DNA of 64,000 nucleotides from Pseudomonas anguilliseptica (GTDB lineage: Bacteria > Pseudomonadota > Gammaproteobacteria > Pseudomonadales > Pseudomonadaceae): the NCBI RefSeq assembly GCF_900105355.1, contig NZ_FNSC01000001.1, positions 496,001 through 560,000 of the forward strand, given 5' to 3'. The notes under the pieces were generated by a model. The model had not been told where the DNA came from. It ran no database searches and saw only the letters and a program-made list of their open reading frames with translations. Every line of letters begins with the position of its first letter. The first letter of the stretch is position 1. Position numbers and translations under genes: made by a program. This document shows positions 9,542 through 17,620 of this stretch, piece by piece.

Positions 9542-11098
9542 TTACAGTGGCGTCGTTGGTTGGCAGTTCCAAGGCAGCAGCGCTTCGTAGGCTTCAACGC
9601 TGTTGGCCAGCGGCAGGCGTTCGAGGACATGGCGCAGCCAGGCGTAGGGCTCCTGGCCATTGGTCTTGGCGGTTTCCACCAGGCTGTAGAGTTGGGCGCT
9701 GGCGGTCGCGCCTTTCGGCGTGTCGCTGAACAGCCAGTTCTTGCGACCTATGACGAAGGGCCGGATCGCGCGCTCGGCAGCGTTGTTATCGATCTGCAGG
9801 TGGCCAGCCTCGATGTAGCGTTCGAGTCGGCTCCAGTTGCTCGCCAGGTAGTTCACTGCTTTGCCCAGGGCATTCTGCGCCGTGACCTGCGGCTGGGGTT
9901 TCTCCAGCCAGGTCTTGAGCTGATCGAGGAGCGGTAGGCTGTGCTGCTGGCGGCCCCGGTAGCGCTGTTCATCGCTGGCATCCTTAAGTTCGCGCTCGAT
10001 GCCGTAGAGCTTGTTGATCATCCCCAACGCGATGTCGGCACGCCCGGTTTTGCCCTTCGGTTGCACCTTTTGCGCTTCGACGAACTTGCGCCGCGCATGC
10101 GCCCAGCAGGCCAGGCGCTCAACACCTTGTTGTGCGGCCACGGCGTTGTAGCCGGCGTAATCGTCGGTCATCAGGTAGCCGCGATAACCGTCGAGCAGGC
10201 GCAGCGGCACCTCCTGCGCGCGGCTGGTTGTGTAGTCGAAGAGGATCACCGGTTTGCCAGGCGGGCCACCGGTCTGCACCCACATCCAGGAGTGGCTGCT
10301 CGGATCGCGCCCAGGCTCCTTGAGCACCTGCACGCGGGTTTCATCGCAGTGGATCACCGGACTGTCCAGCAGCCTGTCGCGCATCAGGTTGAGCAACGGT
10401 TGTAGCAGTTCGCCGCACTGGATCACCCAGCGCGCCAGGGTCTGCCGGGGGATGTCGATGCCATGGCGACTGAGCATCTTTTCGAAGCGATACAGTGGGA
10501 TGCCGTCGGCGTATTTGCTGGTCAGCAGCATCGCCAGCACGCTCGGGCTGGCCAGGCTTTTCTCGATCAGTTGGGCCGGTTTGTCAGCGGTGACCGGCGC
10601 GCTTTCGCAGGCCTTGCAGGCATAGGTCTTGCGAATGTGGCGGATCACCTGAACCTGCATCGGGATGATTTCCAGCTGCTCGCTGGTTTCTTCGCCGATG
10701 GCCTGCTTGCGGCAACCGCATTCGCAGGTCAGTTCGTGTTCGGGCAGTTCGTGGATGACCTCGACACGCGGTAGTTCGGCCGGTAACGGCTTGCGCTTGC
10801 CGCGGCGCTTGGTCGGCGCAACGACTTCTTCCTCGACCTCAGCGGCCGGAGCTTCAGCCGCCGCTTCGGCCAGGCTTTCCGCTTCGTTGAACATCTCTAG
10901 CTGCGGTGAATCCGGGTCGCTGCTCTGCTCGGATTTACGGCCGAACAGGCGCTGGATCAACAGCGCGTTTTGTTCGCGCAGGCGCTCGATCTGCCCATCC
11001 TTGTCCTTGGCCAATTCCTGCGCCGACGACAACACCTCAGCGAGCAATTGCTTGAGCGCGGCGGGGTCATCAGGAAGGGTTTCGGGCACAGAAATCAT
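9542..11098 (-). CDS. tnpC: IS66 family transposase TnpC
   Basis: A 518-residue, full-length IS66 TnpC. The N-terminus holds a leucine-rich coiled coil and the GRKSEQ motif, followed by a zinc-finger-like cluster ([10 protein letters not shown]...YACKAC). The DDE catalytic residues are in [19 protein letters not shown] and [20 protein letters not shown]. It catalyses strand transfer of the element. The nested IS5 copy (11134-12325) separates it from tnpB, so co-transcription is now blocked or depends on IS5-borne signals. Its stop lies 46 nt from the left terminal repeat. Confidence 0.93.
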   Translation of the reverse strand: MISVPETLPDDPAALKQLLAEVLSSAQELAKDKDGQIERLREQNALLIQRLFGRKSEQSSDPDSPQLEMFNEAESLAEAAAEAPAAEVEEEVVAPTKRRGKRKPLPAELPRVEVIHELPEHELTCECGCRKQAIGEETSEQLEIIPMQVQVIRHIRKTYACKACESAPVTADKPAQLIEKSLASPSVLAMLLTSKYADGIPLYRFEKMLSRHGIDIPRQTLARWVIQCGELLQPLLNLMRDRLLDSPVIHCDETRVQVLKEPGRDPSSHSWMWVQTGGPPGKPVILFDYTTSRAQEVPLRLLDGYRGYLMTDDYAGYNAVAAQQGVERLACWAHARRKFVEAQKVQPKGKTGRADIALGMINKLYGIERELKDASDEQRYRGRQQHSLPLLDQLKTWLEKPQPQVTAQNALGKAVNYLASNWSRLERYIEAGHLQIDNNAAERAIRPFVIGRKNWLFSDTPKGATASAQLYSLVETAKTNGQEPYAWLRHVLERLPLANSVEAYEALLPWNCQPTTPL

Positions 11099-11133
11099 GC
11101 CTTGGATTATACCGGCTCAGGTGACGAACCTAG

Positions 11134-12325
11134 GGAAACCCTGAAGAAGACTTCCTGAATTTGGCAAAATACCTGAACTCCACCCGCCGAGTTTTCCGAT
11201 GAAGCAGATGACCTTCGCCGACGCCGAGTACGCCGGCAAGCGCAAGCAAACCCGCAAAGAGCTGTTCCTGATCGAGATGGATCAGGTTGTGCCGTGGAAG
11301 GGTTTGATTGCCTTGATCGAACCGCATTACCCCAAGGGTGAAGGCGGACGTCCAGCCTATCCGCTGATGGCGATGTTACGGGTTCATTTGATGCAGAACT
11401 GGTTCGGCTACAGCGACCCGGCGATGGAGGAGGCTCTGTACGAGACCACCATCCTGCGCCAGTTTGCGGGTCTGAGCCTGGAGCGCATTCCCGACGAAAC
11501 CACCATCCTCAACTTCCGCCGATTGCTGGAGAAACACGAACTGGCTGCGGGCATCTTGGCCGTCATCAATGGCTATTTGGGTGACCGCGGTTTGTCATTG
11601 CGCCAAGGCACCATCGTCGATGCCACGCTGATCAATGCGCCGAGTTCGACCAAGAACAAGGACGGTAAGCGTGACCCGGAAATGCACCAGACCAAGAAGG
11701 GAAACCAGTATTACTTCGGCATGAAGGCGCACATCGGCGTCGATGACGAGTCGGGTTTAGTGCATAGCGTGGTCGGCACGGCAGCCAATGTTGCAGACGT
11801 TACTCAGGTCGACAAGCTGCTACACGGCAAAGAAAACATGGTGGGTGCCGACGCGGGTTACACCGGCGTAGAGAAGCGGCCAGAACATGAAGGCCGTGAA
11901 GTGATCTGGCAGATCGCAGCCCGCCGCAGTACGTACAACACGTTGAGTAAGCGCAGCGCGCTATACAAAGCCAAGCGCAAGATCGAGAAGGCCAAAGCCC
12001 AGGTGCGCGCCAAGGTCGAGCACCCGTTTCGGGTGATCAAGCGGCAGTTCGGCTATGTGAAGACGCGCTTCCGTGGCCTGGCCAAAAACACCGCACAACT
12101 GGTAACGCTGTTCGCCCTGTCGAACCTGTGGATGGCCCGTCGACATTTGCTGACGAATGCAGGAGAGGTGCGCCTGTAATGTGGGAAATGACCGCTGCGA
12201 GGTGCTCGCGGCGGCCAGAAACACCGAAATGAGCGGATGACTTGATCGTTTTTGATCAGTTTTCCGCTTTCAAAATCAGCGGAGGCTGAAGTTGACCGGA
12301 AATACAGGGCTACTTCAGACCATCC
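11134..12325 (+). mobile_element. IS5-type insertion sequence, copy 1 (inside IS66-type element)
   Basis: A 1192-bp element flanked by a 4-bp target duplication CTAG (11130-11133 and 12326-12329), the YTAR-type target usual for the IS5 family. Imperfect terminal inverted repeats: GGAAACCCTGAAGAAG at the left and, on the complement, GGATGGTCTGAAGTAG at the right. It carries one transposase gene. Restoring one CTAG rejoins the last codons of tnpB, proving the insertion point. A second copy of the same length lies at 34416-35607. Confidence 0.95.
11199..12179 (+). CDS. IS5 family transposase (copy 1)
   Basis: A 326-residue DDE transposase. An N-terminal DUF772-like region (YPLMAMLRVHLMQNWFGYSDPAMEEALYE) precedes the catalytic core: D in GTIVDATLIN, D in VGADAGYTGVEKR, and E in the C-terminal KVEHPFRVIKRQFGYVKTRF block. 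The protein is identical to that of the copy at 34481-35461. The ORF starts 65 nt inside the left end, and no Shine-Dalgarno stands out. The gene looks intact and probably active. Confidence 0.95.
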   Translation: MKQMTFADAEYAGKRKQTRKELFLIEMDQVVPWKGLIALIEPHYPKGEGGRPAYPLMAMLRVHLMQNWFGYSDPAMEEALYETTILRQFAGLSLERIPDETTILNFRRLLEKHELAAGILAVINGYLGDRGLSLRQGTIVDATLINAPSSTKNKDGKRDPEMHQTKKGNQYYFGMKAHIGVDDESGLVHSVVGTAANVADVTQVDKLLHGKENMVGADAGYTGVEKRPEHEGREVIWQIAARRSTYNTLSKRSALYKAKRKIEKAKAQVRAKVEHPFRVIKRQFGYVKTRFRGLAKNTAQLVTLFALSNLWMARRHLLTNAGEVRL

Positions 12326-12672
12326 CTAGGGGTCAAAACCTGGTGCGGCCGGTTGCGCCACAGGTCGATACCGTCCAACAACCAGTTCAACTCCTGGGCC
12401 GTCAGCACGATCGCATCTTCGCCAGGTTCCGGATGCGACTTGAAGCGTTCAGCCTCCAATCGCTTGAGCCACAGGCAAAAGCCGTTGCGCTCCCAATACA
12501 AAATCTTCACCCGGCTGCGCGCGCGGTTGAGGAAGACGAACAGCACCGGGTCGAACACCGCCACCTTGATATCCAGCTCGACCAGGGCGGCCAGGCCATC
12601 GATGGATTTTCGGAAATCCACCGGCTTGGGGTATAGATAGACTTTTTCGACTTTGGCGTCGGGGCGCATCAT
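12310..12672 (-). CDS. tnpB: IS66 family accessory protein TnpB, last residues altered by IS5
   Basis: About 120 residues of TnpB, which supports IS66 transposition; motifs YLYPKPVDFRKSIDGLAALVE and FLNRARSRVKILYWERNGFCLWLKRLE are diagnostic. The start at 12672 (MMRPDAKVEK) is preceded by GGAG. The IS5 insertion after ...HQVLTP replaces the native end RFVT-stop with RDGLK-stop, read into the IS5 end, so the protein is nearly intact. The downstream tnpC is displaced by 1.2 kb. Confidence 0.9.
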   Translation of the reverse strand: MMRPDAKVEKVYLYPKPVDFRKSIDGLAALVELDIKVAVFDPVLFVFLNRARSRVKILYWERNGFCLWLKRLEAERFKSHPEPGEDAIVLTAQELNWLLDGIDLWRNRPHQVLTPRDGLK

Positions 12673-12755
12673 GACGGCTGGCTCCAGAAAGAAATTGGAG
12701 CTCAGCATTGGCTGGCCTGCGGATCATTTGTAGATGAGGTTTATGGAGCGCTTAC

Positions 12756-12989
12756 GCTCAAAGCATGGTTTGAGTGTGTGTCTACGGGGTAGCACCAGCA
12801 CTAGACCACGATATTTCTAGCAGTAGTGAGGCCGTGCTACTGGTGAGCACGTACCTGCTAATCACATCGGCGAAATCTCTGTTTGTAATCGGCAAAACAC
12901 AAACAGCCTTACAGATATTTTCCAAACCATAGAAAACAAAAAGGCTGCATAAAGCAGCCTTTGATTCCGGGAAAATGGGAAAGTGACAA
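12756..12989. other. Spacer between IS66-type element and recombinase gene
   Basis: No gene is seen. Its right part holds the terminator of the serine recombinase gene. The left part does not carry the missing 5' end of the gene truncated at 9495. It also does not carry the missing 3' end of the FKBP gene at 14832, so both partners of these truncated genes are lost or lie elsewhere. Confidence 0.5.
12932..12962 (-). terminator. Rho-independent terminator of the serine recombinase gene
   Basis: A perfect 9-bp stem (12940-12948 with 12954-12962, 5-nt loop), followed on the minus strand by TTTTTGTTTTC. It lies 28 nt past the recombinase stop. Confidence 0.9.
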
Positions 12990-14654
12990 TTATTGACACA
13001 GCTCTACAGGATGCCCACGCAAGATATTTGCATACCTAGGTGACAGCCAGTTATTTCCTTTATGTTGCGCCGTATCCAGCAAGGGGAATGCATCTATAAC
13101 CAGATGCCCCGGCTCAATCTTGCACAGCCACTCTCTGCCTGTAGCTTTGTGAATCATTAACAGCTTGTAGTAGTCAGTAGTACAGCTTTTCACCATCCTC
13201 TGCACACCAGCATAGCGCCAGCTAACACCCATAAACTCAAGCTCATTACATTCTATGCTGCCATCCATGCTTGTTATGATTTTGTAGTCAGCAGATTTAA
13301 GCATCGCATTCAGCACAGCAGGGCTAGATTCTAGAAGATTCTTTTCTTCTATCATCGCCTGCTTAATCTCACTCTCTACAACAGCACCAGCATCAATGCT
13401 CGCCAGCTCAGATACAAGCTTTTCTCTTTCTTCTTTCAAAGTTAGCAGCTTGTCTTTAGTTTCTGGTAGATCGAGCATATCCAGCTCAATCAGCTTACTG
13501 ATATTTCTGGACACAACAGACAACTGCTCTTCTATGACAATCTTTCTCTTTTCAGAGGTTGATAATGTTTGCTTCTGTAAAGCTCTCTGCAATCCACTAA
13601 AGGCCGTACAAAGGTAAATGTATAACACAAGATTATAAGGAATAGATTTATTATTCTTGCATCCTAAGTCTTTATTTCTATGATGACTCAAACACCTAAA
13701 AGCGTTTGGCTTGCCGTTAGTGTTATGCACAATCATCGTACTGTCACAGTGACTGCACACGACAAGACCAGATAGAAAGTTAGCTTTACCTGTCTTGGTT
13801 GGCTTGGCTGTCTTCCGCTGTTCAATCAGCTTTTGAACAAGAAAGAATCTTTCTTTCTCTACAATTGCAGGATAGGCATCTGGTATTTCTTCCCGCTTCC
13901 TTTCCTCTGCTGCTTCTGTATTGGCCCATACACCAATCGCCGCCCTGTTACGCAGCCATGCCGCAACAGTTGGCCCGCTAACCTTTTCTAGCCCTTCAAT
14001 CTTTCTCTTTTTAAGCTCTACGGCAATGCTATGTACGCCCATCGCTTGAATGTAAAGATTAAATACTTCTTGCACAGCTACAACAACTTCAGGCTTTAGA
14101 CCGCCCTCAGCAGTCAGCCACATCGGCACATTCCTTTTTACCTGCTTACCTTCCTTGGCTTCTTTCCGTCTGAGGTCATACGATGCCGATACACGCTCTG
14201 ACAATATTTTACTGTACCCATATGCAGCCTGAATCTTTGCCACCAGTAGAAAAGCATGGCTACCATTCAAGCTTTCTTTTGTGTAGGTAATACCATCATC
14301 TAGGGTGCAAATATCAACACCAGCTTTCAGGATGGGGGTTATCAATTCCCAAGCATCAACCATCTTTCTGCGCGTAGCTCGGTCGAATGCTTCCAGCAGC
14401 ACAAGATCACCGGAACGAATCAACCCCGCTTCGATAGCAGCAGCAATCTTGAGCATTCCAGATGCTTGCTTGTATTTCTTCCTTTCATCAGCAAACCCCG
14501 ATTTCCCGAGGTCTTCAAACACAAGATTACTTTTCACATAATCAGGATGGGCAGCTAGCCAGCGGTCTATAGCTTCCCGTTGACGCTGGTAACTATTCCC
14601 TTCCGATTGTTTGAAGCTGGAAAAGCGAATGTAGGGTATCGCCTGCTTTGTCAT
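12990..14654 (-). CDS. Large serine recombinase (site-specific integrase)
   Basis: A 554-residue serine recombinase. The N-terminal resolvase domain has YIRFSSFKQSEGNSYQRQ, with S12 the likely nucleophile and arginines in R-x-Q and DRATRRKMVDAW. A Recombinase domain follows (about 190-290), then a zinc ribbon (CSHCDSTM ... CLSHHRNKDLGC) and a long coiled coil (about 370-450). Such enzymes integrate and excise elements between short attP/attB sites without host factors. The gene begins at an ATGA overlap with a 46-codon ORF and lies about 200 bp from the truncated FKBP gene, its probable attachment locus. Base composition is lower in GC than the neighbours, indicating transfer. Confidence 0.92.
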   Translation of the reverse strand: MTKQAIPYIRFSSFKQSEGNSYQRQREAIDRWLAAHPDYVKSNLVFEDLGKSGFADERKKYKQASGMLKIAAAIEAGLIRSGDLVLLEAFDRATRRKMVDAWELITPILKAGVDICTLDDGITYTKESLNGSHAFLLVAKIQAAYGYSKILSERVSASYDLRRKEAKEGKQVKRNVPMWLTAEGGLKPEVVVAVQEVFNLYIQAMGVHSIAVELKKRKIEGLEKVSGPTVAAWLRNRAAIGVWANTEAAEERKREEIPDAYPAIVEKERFFLVQKLIEQRKTAKPTKTGKANFLSGLVVCSHCDSTMIVHNTNGKPNAFRCLSHHRNKDLGCKNNKSIPYNLVLYIYLCTAFSGLQRALQKQTLSTSEKRKIVIEEQLSVVSRNISKLIELDMLDLPETKDKLLTLKEEREKLVSELASIDAGAVVESEIKQAMIEEKNLLESSPAVLNAMLKSADYKIITSMDGSIECNELEFMGVSWRYAGVQRMVKSCTTDYYKLLMIHKATGREWLCKIEPGHLVIDAFPLLDTAQHKGNNWLSPRYANILRGHPVELCQ

Positions 14655-14791
14655 TGCTTCGCATCCTTGGGCAGCACCTTGGCCAGCATCCTGTACAGGT
14701 TGAGCAGCACCAGCACATCTACCCCGCTTTCCTGAATTTCTCGCATAGTCATTAGGCCAAGCTGCCTGTAGGCATTCTGTAGTATTGGCAT
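14651..14791 (-). CDS. 46-residue ORF coupled to the serine recombinase, unknown
   Basis: A short gene encodes MPILQNAYRQLGLMTMREIQ and continues to ...AKVLPKDAKQ (46 residues). It is mostly helical, with a leucine-rich LVLLNLYRMLAKVL segment. A GGGGG stretch lies 7 nt upstream of the ATG at 14791. Its TGA overlaps the recombinase ATG as ATGA, a usual sign of translational coupling. I do not recognise a family. Possible roles are a small accessory factor (directionality or regulatory protein) of the recombinase, or a leader ORF for coupling. Confidence 0.6.
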   Translation of the reverse strand: MPILQNAYRQLGLMTMREIQESGVDVLVLLNLYRMLAKVLPKDAKQ

Positions 14792-14831
14792 TGTGCTACC
14801 CCCTGATCTACTTGAACAGGCTATAGACTAC

Positions 14832-15032
14832 CTAATGTAAAAGTAGCTCCCAGCCTTTGATCACCCGGCCGGTGCCGATCACGCACTGGAAGGCTTTGCC
14901 GCGATCATAGGATGAGTCGAACTTACTGCCATCTTCTAGAAAACCATTGTATTGGGTAGTGATCAGCGCACCTTTGACCACTGCCTTGCCGTCACCCAAC
15001 TGGATGTCTTCGATCTTCAATTCATCGTTCAT
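14832..15032 (-). pseudogene. FKBP-type peptidyl-prolyl isomerase, cut after 65 codons
   Basis: The first 62 residues match small FKBP isomerases (MNDELKIEDIQLGDGKAVVKG, TTQYNGFLEDGSKFDSSYDRG, FQCVIGTGRVIKGWE). These proteins normally run to about 110 residues. After IKGWE the sequence changes to LLLH-stop, so the second half of the FKBP domain, with most of the active-site residues, is missing. The break near 14848 coincides with the end of the recombinase-bearing element, pointing to integration inside this gene. No 3' half was found elsewhere in the window. The product is unlikely to be functional. Confidence 0.85.
14843..14860. other. Putative attachment junction (attL-like) of the recombinase element
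   Basis: Sequence similarity to FKBP genes stops abruptly here, within the codons for IKGWE, and element DNA begins on the left. Large serine recombinase genes commonly lie next to one attachment junction, as this one does through its 46-codon partner. The crossover dinucleotide cannot be fixed without the other junction, which is not visible in this window. Confidence 0.5.
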
Positions 15033-15112
15033 GCTGTGCTGCTCTCTTGTCTGGTTCGCCCGCGGGGATGGCTGCCGCCTTCACAGCCGAGACAACCTGG
15101 TGGTCTGTCGAG

Positions 15113-15625
15113 TCACTTTTGCACAGGTTCCAATATAGCCAACAGCGCCGACAGGCCATCATCCAGCTGATTGCAGATCGCGACAGGCAAGGCCGCGAGG
15201 ATGCGCGCCTCATTGTCGACATGGGCCTCCACCGCCTGGTCGATCAGTTCCAGGCCTGCCGGGGTGAGTTGCACCAGCAGGCTGCGAGCATCACTGGGGT
15301 TGGGGATGCGGCTGATCCTGCCGGCGGCTTCCAGCTGCTGCAGCTGCCGGGTCATGGTGCCGGAGGTGATCATCAGCGCCGAGAACAGGGCCGTGGGCGC
15401 CAGGCAATAGGGAGCGCCGCTGCGCCGCAAGGTCGCCAGCACATCGAACTCCCAAGCACTCAAGCCGAAGCGCTCAAACACCGGTAGCAGCTCGCGGCGC
15501 AACAATGCCGAGCAGCGGCCAATACGGCCGATCACCCCCATCGGGCTGACATCCAGATCCGGCCGCTCTTGGGCCCATTGCTGGAGGATGAGATCAACAG
15601 CATCGGCTGGGCGTGACGGGTGCAT
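15113..15625 (-). CDS. MarR family transcriptional regulator
   Basis: A 170-residue winged-helix regulator. The helix-turn-helix/wing region is APTALFSALMITSGTMTRQLQQLEAAGRISRIPNPSDARSLLVQLTPAG, with the typical MarR wing D-x-R. The start at 15625 has GGAGAG upstream; an earlier ATG at 15700 would run through the palindromic operator region. It is divergent from an EamA transporter gene across 92 bp containing a perfect palindrome, so it probably represses both itself and the transporter until a ligand binds. Confidence 0.9.
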   Translation of the reverse strand: MHPSRPADAVDLILQQWAQERPDLDVSPMGVIGRIGRCSALLRRELLPVFERFGLSAWEFDVLATLRRSGAPYCLAPTALFSALMITSGTMTRQLQQLEAAGRISRIPNPSDARSLLVQLTPAGLELIDQAVEAHVDNEARILAALPVAICNQLDDGLSALLAILEPVQK

Positions 15626-15642
15626 GGCGGACTCTCCAAAAA

Positions 15643-15662
15643 TTATCTTGAATTCAAGATAA
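15643..15662. promoter_or_regulatory. Perfect 20-bp palindromic operator for the MarR regulator
   Basis: TTATCTTGAATTCAAGATAA is an exact palindrome in the divergent marR/eamA intergenic region. MarR dimers bind palindromes of about this length. It lies 18 bp upstream of the regulator start. Confidence 0.8.
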
Positions 15663-15680
15663 ATTCGACTTAGGCTGAAA

Positions 15681-15700
15681 TTATCTTGAATGCGAGACAA
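15681..15700. promoter_or_regulatory. Second, imperfect MarR operator copy
   Basis: TTATCTTGAATGCGAGACAA matches the perfect palindrome at 17 of 20 positions, with the left half identical. Its centre is 38 bp from the first, closer to the transporter gene. It is probably a second, weaker site. Confidence 0.65.
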
Positions 15701-15717
15701 TCTACAGGATAACCATC

Positions 15718-16620
15718 ATGCTGCGTACCCCCTGGTTCAACACCTTGCTCACTGCCCTGGCTCCCTTGATCTGGGGATCCACCTATATCGTCACCACCGA
15801 GTGGTTGCCGCCTGATCGCCCCTTTGTCGCCGCAATGCTGCGAGCCCTGCCGGCCGGTCTGTTGCTGGTGCTGTGCTGCCGTCAGCTACCGACGCGCAGT
15901 GACTGGGGCCGTATGCTGGTACTCGCCGCACTGAATATCGGCTGCTTTCAGGCCCTGCTATTCGTCGCGGCCTACCGCCTGCCCGGTGGCCTGGCGGCCG
16001 TGGTCGGGGCGGTGCAACCCCTGCTGCTGATGGGCCTGCTCTGGGGCCTGGAGGGTCGACGCCCAGCTCAGGTGACCATTGGTGCCAGCCTGCTGGGAGT
16101 TGCCGGCATGGCGGCACTGCTGCTGTCACCCGATTCGCGCTGGGACACCCTGGGGATTGTCGCGGCCTTCGCCGGCATGAGCTGCATGGCGCTAGGGACT
16201 TACCTGACCCGACGCTGGAAGAGCGACCTGGCTTTGCTGCCCTTTACCGGCTGGCAGCTGTTGCTGGGCGGGCTGATGCTGCTGCCGCTGGCCGTGCTGG
16301 TCGATCCGCCCTTGCAGAGCCTGAGCATCAGCCAGGGTCTGGCCTATGCCTACCTGTCGCTGTTCGGTGCGCTACTGGCCTACGTGCTGTGGTTCCGCGG
16401 CATTGCCCGCCTGTCACCCGTGGCCGTTTCTTCACTGAGCCTGCTGAGCCCGGTGGTGGCCGTCTTGATCGGCTGGCTGCTACTGGATGAGCGTATCACC
16501 GGCGTGGCCCTGATCGGCCTGCTGACCGTACTGGGCAGCATCCTCGCCGTGCAGTGGACCAGCAACGCCCCCAAGGCCTCTAGCCAGCCCAAAGATTCTT
16601 CCCTGAGCAACCCTGTATAA
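15718..16620 (+). CDS. EamA/DMT family transporter
   Basis: A 300-residue inner-membrane protein with about ten hydrophobic segments in two EamA repeats (LLTALAPLIWGSTYIVTTEWLPPDRPFVAAMLRALPAG opens repeat 1; YAYLSLFGALLAYVLWFRGIARLSPVAVSSLSLLSPVVAVLIGWLLLDE is in repeat 2). Such carriers usually export amino acids, metabolites or drugs. It is divergent from the MarR gene and followed after 11 nt by a nitroreductase, so the two plus-strand genes likely form a MarR-controlled operon. Substrate unknown. Confidence 0.9.
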   Translation: MLRTPWFNTLLTALAPLIWGSTYIVTTEWLPPDRPFVAAMLRALPAGLLLVLCCRQLPTRSDWGRMLVLAALNIGCFQALLFVAAYRLPGGLAAVVGAVQPLLLMGLLWGLEGRRPAQVTIGASLLGVAGMAALLLSPDSRWDTLGIVAAFAGMSCMALGTYLTRRWKSDLALLPFTGWQLLLGGLMLLPLAVLVDPPLQSLSISQGLAYAYLSLFGALLAYVLWFRGIARLSPVAVSSLSLLSPVVAVLIGWLLLDERITGVALIGLLTVLGSILAVQWTSNAPKASSQPKDSSLSNPV

Positions 16621-16631
16621 CGGAGCCTGCC

Positions 16632-17249
16632 ATGACCAACACTGTCAAACACCTGATCGAATCCCGGGTATCCACCACGCGTTACCAGGGCGGTCGCGAA
16701 CTGCCCGAGCCCGTCATCCGCGAGCTGGTTCAGCTGGCCACCCGCGCCCCCACGGCCTTCAACCTGCAGAACTGGAAATTTATCGCCGTACAGTCCGCAG
16801 CGGCCAAGGCGCGCCTGTACGAGCTGGCCTACCAGCAACGCCAGGTGCTAGATGCCTCGGTGACCTTTATCGTCTGCGGCACTCTTGAGGCCCACACTCA
16901 CCTGGCCCAGCACCTGCAACCCTCGGTCGATGTCGGCATCCTGCCCGCCAGCGTCCAGCAGAGCTGGACGGACATGGTCAACCAGAGTCATGCCGACAAC
17001 CCTCAGCTGCAACGTGAAGAGGCGGTGCGCTCGGCGTCCCTGGCGGCCATGACCATGATGCTGGCCGCGCAGGGCATGGGCCTAGCCAGTGGTGCCATGA
17101 CCGGCTTCGATGCCGAAGGTGTGGCACAGGCCTTTGCGCTGGAAGCCCATGAGCCGCCCATCCTGCTGGTTACCGTCGGCTATGCCGCCGAGGGCAACTG
17201 GCCGCAGAAAGTGCGCCGCCCCGTGCAGGAGGTGCTCGCCTTCGCCTAA
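16632..17249 (+). CDS. Nitroreductase family FMN enzyme
   Basis: A 205-residue nitroreductase-fold protein. It shows the FMN-binding N-terminal SRVSTTRYQGGRELPEPVIRELVQLATRAPTAFNLQNWKF pattern and the late GLASGAMTGFDAEGVAQAF segment typical of the family. It reduces nitro compounds or quinones with NAD(P)H. It lies 11 nt after the EamA gene with a GGAG site before the start, so both may respond to the MarR regulator's ligand. The natural substrate is unknown. Confidence 0.9.
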   Translation: MTNTVKHLIESRVSTTRYQGGRELPEPVIRELVQLATRAPTAFNLQNWKFIAVQSAAAKARLYELAYQQRQVLDASVTFIVCGTLEAHTHLAQHLQPSVDVGILPASVQQSWTDMVNQSHADNPQLQREEAVRSASLAAMTMMLAAQGMGLASGAMTGFDAEGVAQAFALEAHEPPILLVTVGYAAEGNWPQKVRRPVQEVLAFA

Positions 17250-17268
17250 GCCAATCGCGGGCGCAGCA

Positions 17269-17574
17269 CTACTGCTCGTGCTGCGCCCGCGGCAGCAGCG
17301 CCCGCACATTGCTGGGGCGCTGGCTAAGAAAGCGGGTACAACTGACGCGCAGAAACGAGGCGAAATTCACCACCTCGCCACGGTAGTCCATCACCTCGTC
17401 ATACAGCTTGGTAATCAGCTGATTGGTGGTCATGCCATCGACTTCGGCGATTTCGCGCAGGATGTCCCAGAACTGATTTTCCAGACGCAGGGTGGTGACC
17501 ACGCCACGGATGCGCAGTGATCGGGCGCGGGACTCGTAGAGAATCGGATCGGCTTTGACATACAGCTCGCACAT
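17269..17574 (-). CDS. Ribbon-helix-helix domain protein
   Basis: A 101-residue protein with a central RHH-like domain (IRGVVTTLRLENQFWDILREIAEVDGMTTNQLITKLYDEV, about residues 23-62), matching the RHH_4 type. An excellent GGAGGTGA site precedes the ATG. It is convergent with the nitroreductase gene and follows the PfpI gene by 46 nt on the same strand, so the two may be co-transcribed. Such proteins can be DNA-binding regulators; no target can be named. Confidence 0.8.
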   Translation of the reverse strand: MCELYVKADPILYESRARSLRIRGVVTTLRLENQFWDILREIAEVDGMTTNQLITKLYDEVMDYRGEVVNFASFLRVSCTRFLSQRPSNVRALLPRAQHEQ

Positions 17575-17620
17575 GACGGCTCACCTCCCTGAATGTTGGG
17601 GCCTGACAGGCCCCGGCAGT

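Larger units (their letters stand above)
9496..12755 (-). mobile_element. IS66-type element (tnpB, tnpC) split by a nested IS5-type element
   Basis: Terminal inverted repeats are visible: GTAAGCGCTCCATAGACC at 9496-9513 and, on the complement, GTAAGCGCTCCATAAACC ending at 12755 (17 of 18 identical). The element encodes TnpB and TnpC on the minus strand. Without the nested IS5 copy and its 4-nt duplication it would be about 2.06 kb. There is no room for a tnpA gene between the right repeat and tnpB, so this is a two-gene or shortened form. The 8 bases outside each end do not match (CTCCGACC against GCTCAAAG), so there is no target duplication; a flanking deletion or recombination is likely. 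Confidence 0.88.

Noticed and set aside
12756..12990. Missing 3' half of the FKBP gene or missing 5' part of the glycine-rich gene
   Set aside because: Neither the FKBP C-terminal motifs nor Gly/Ala-rich coding sequence is readable on either strand here.
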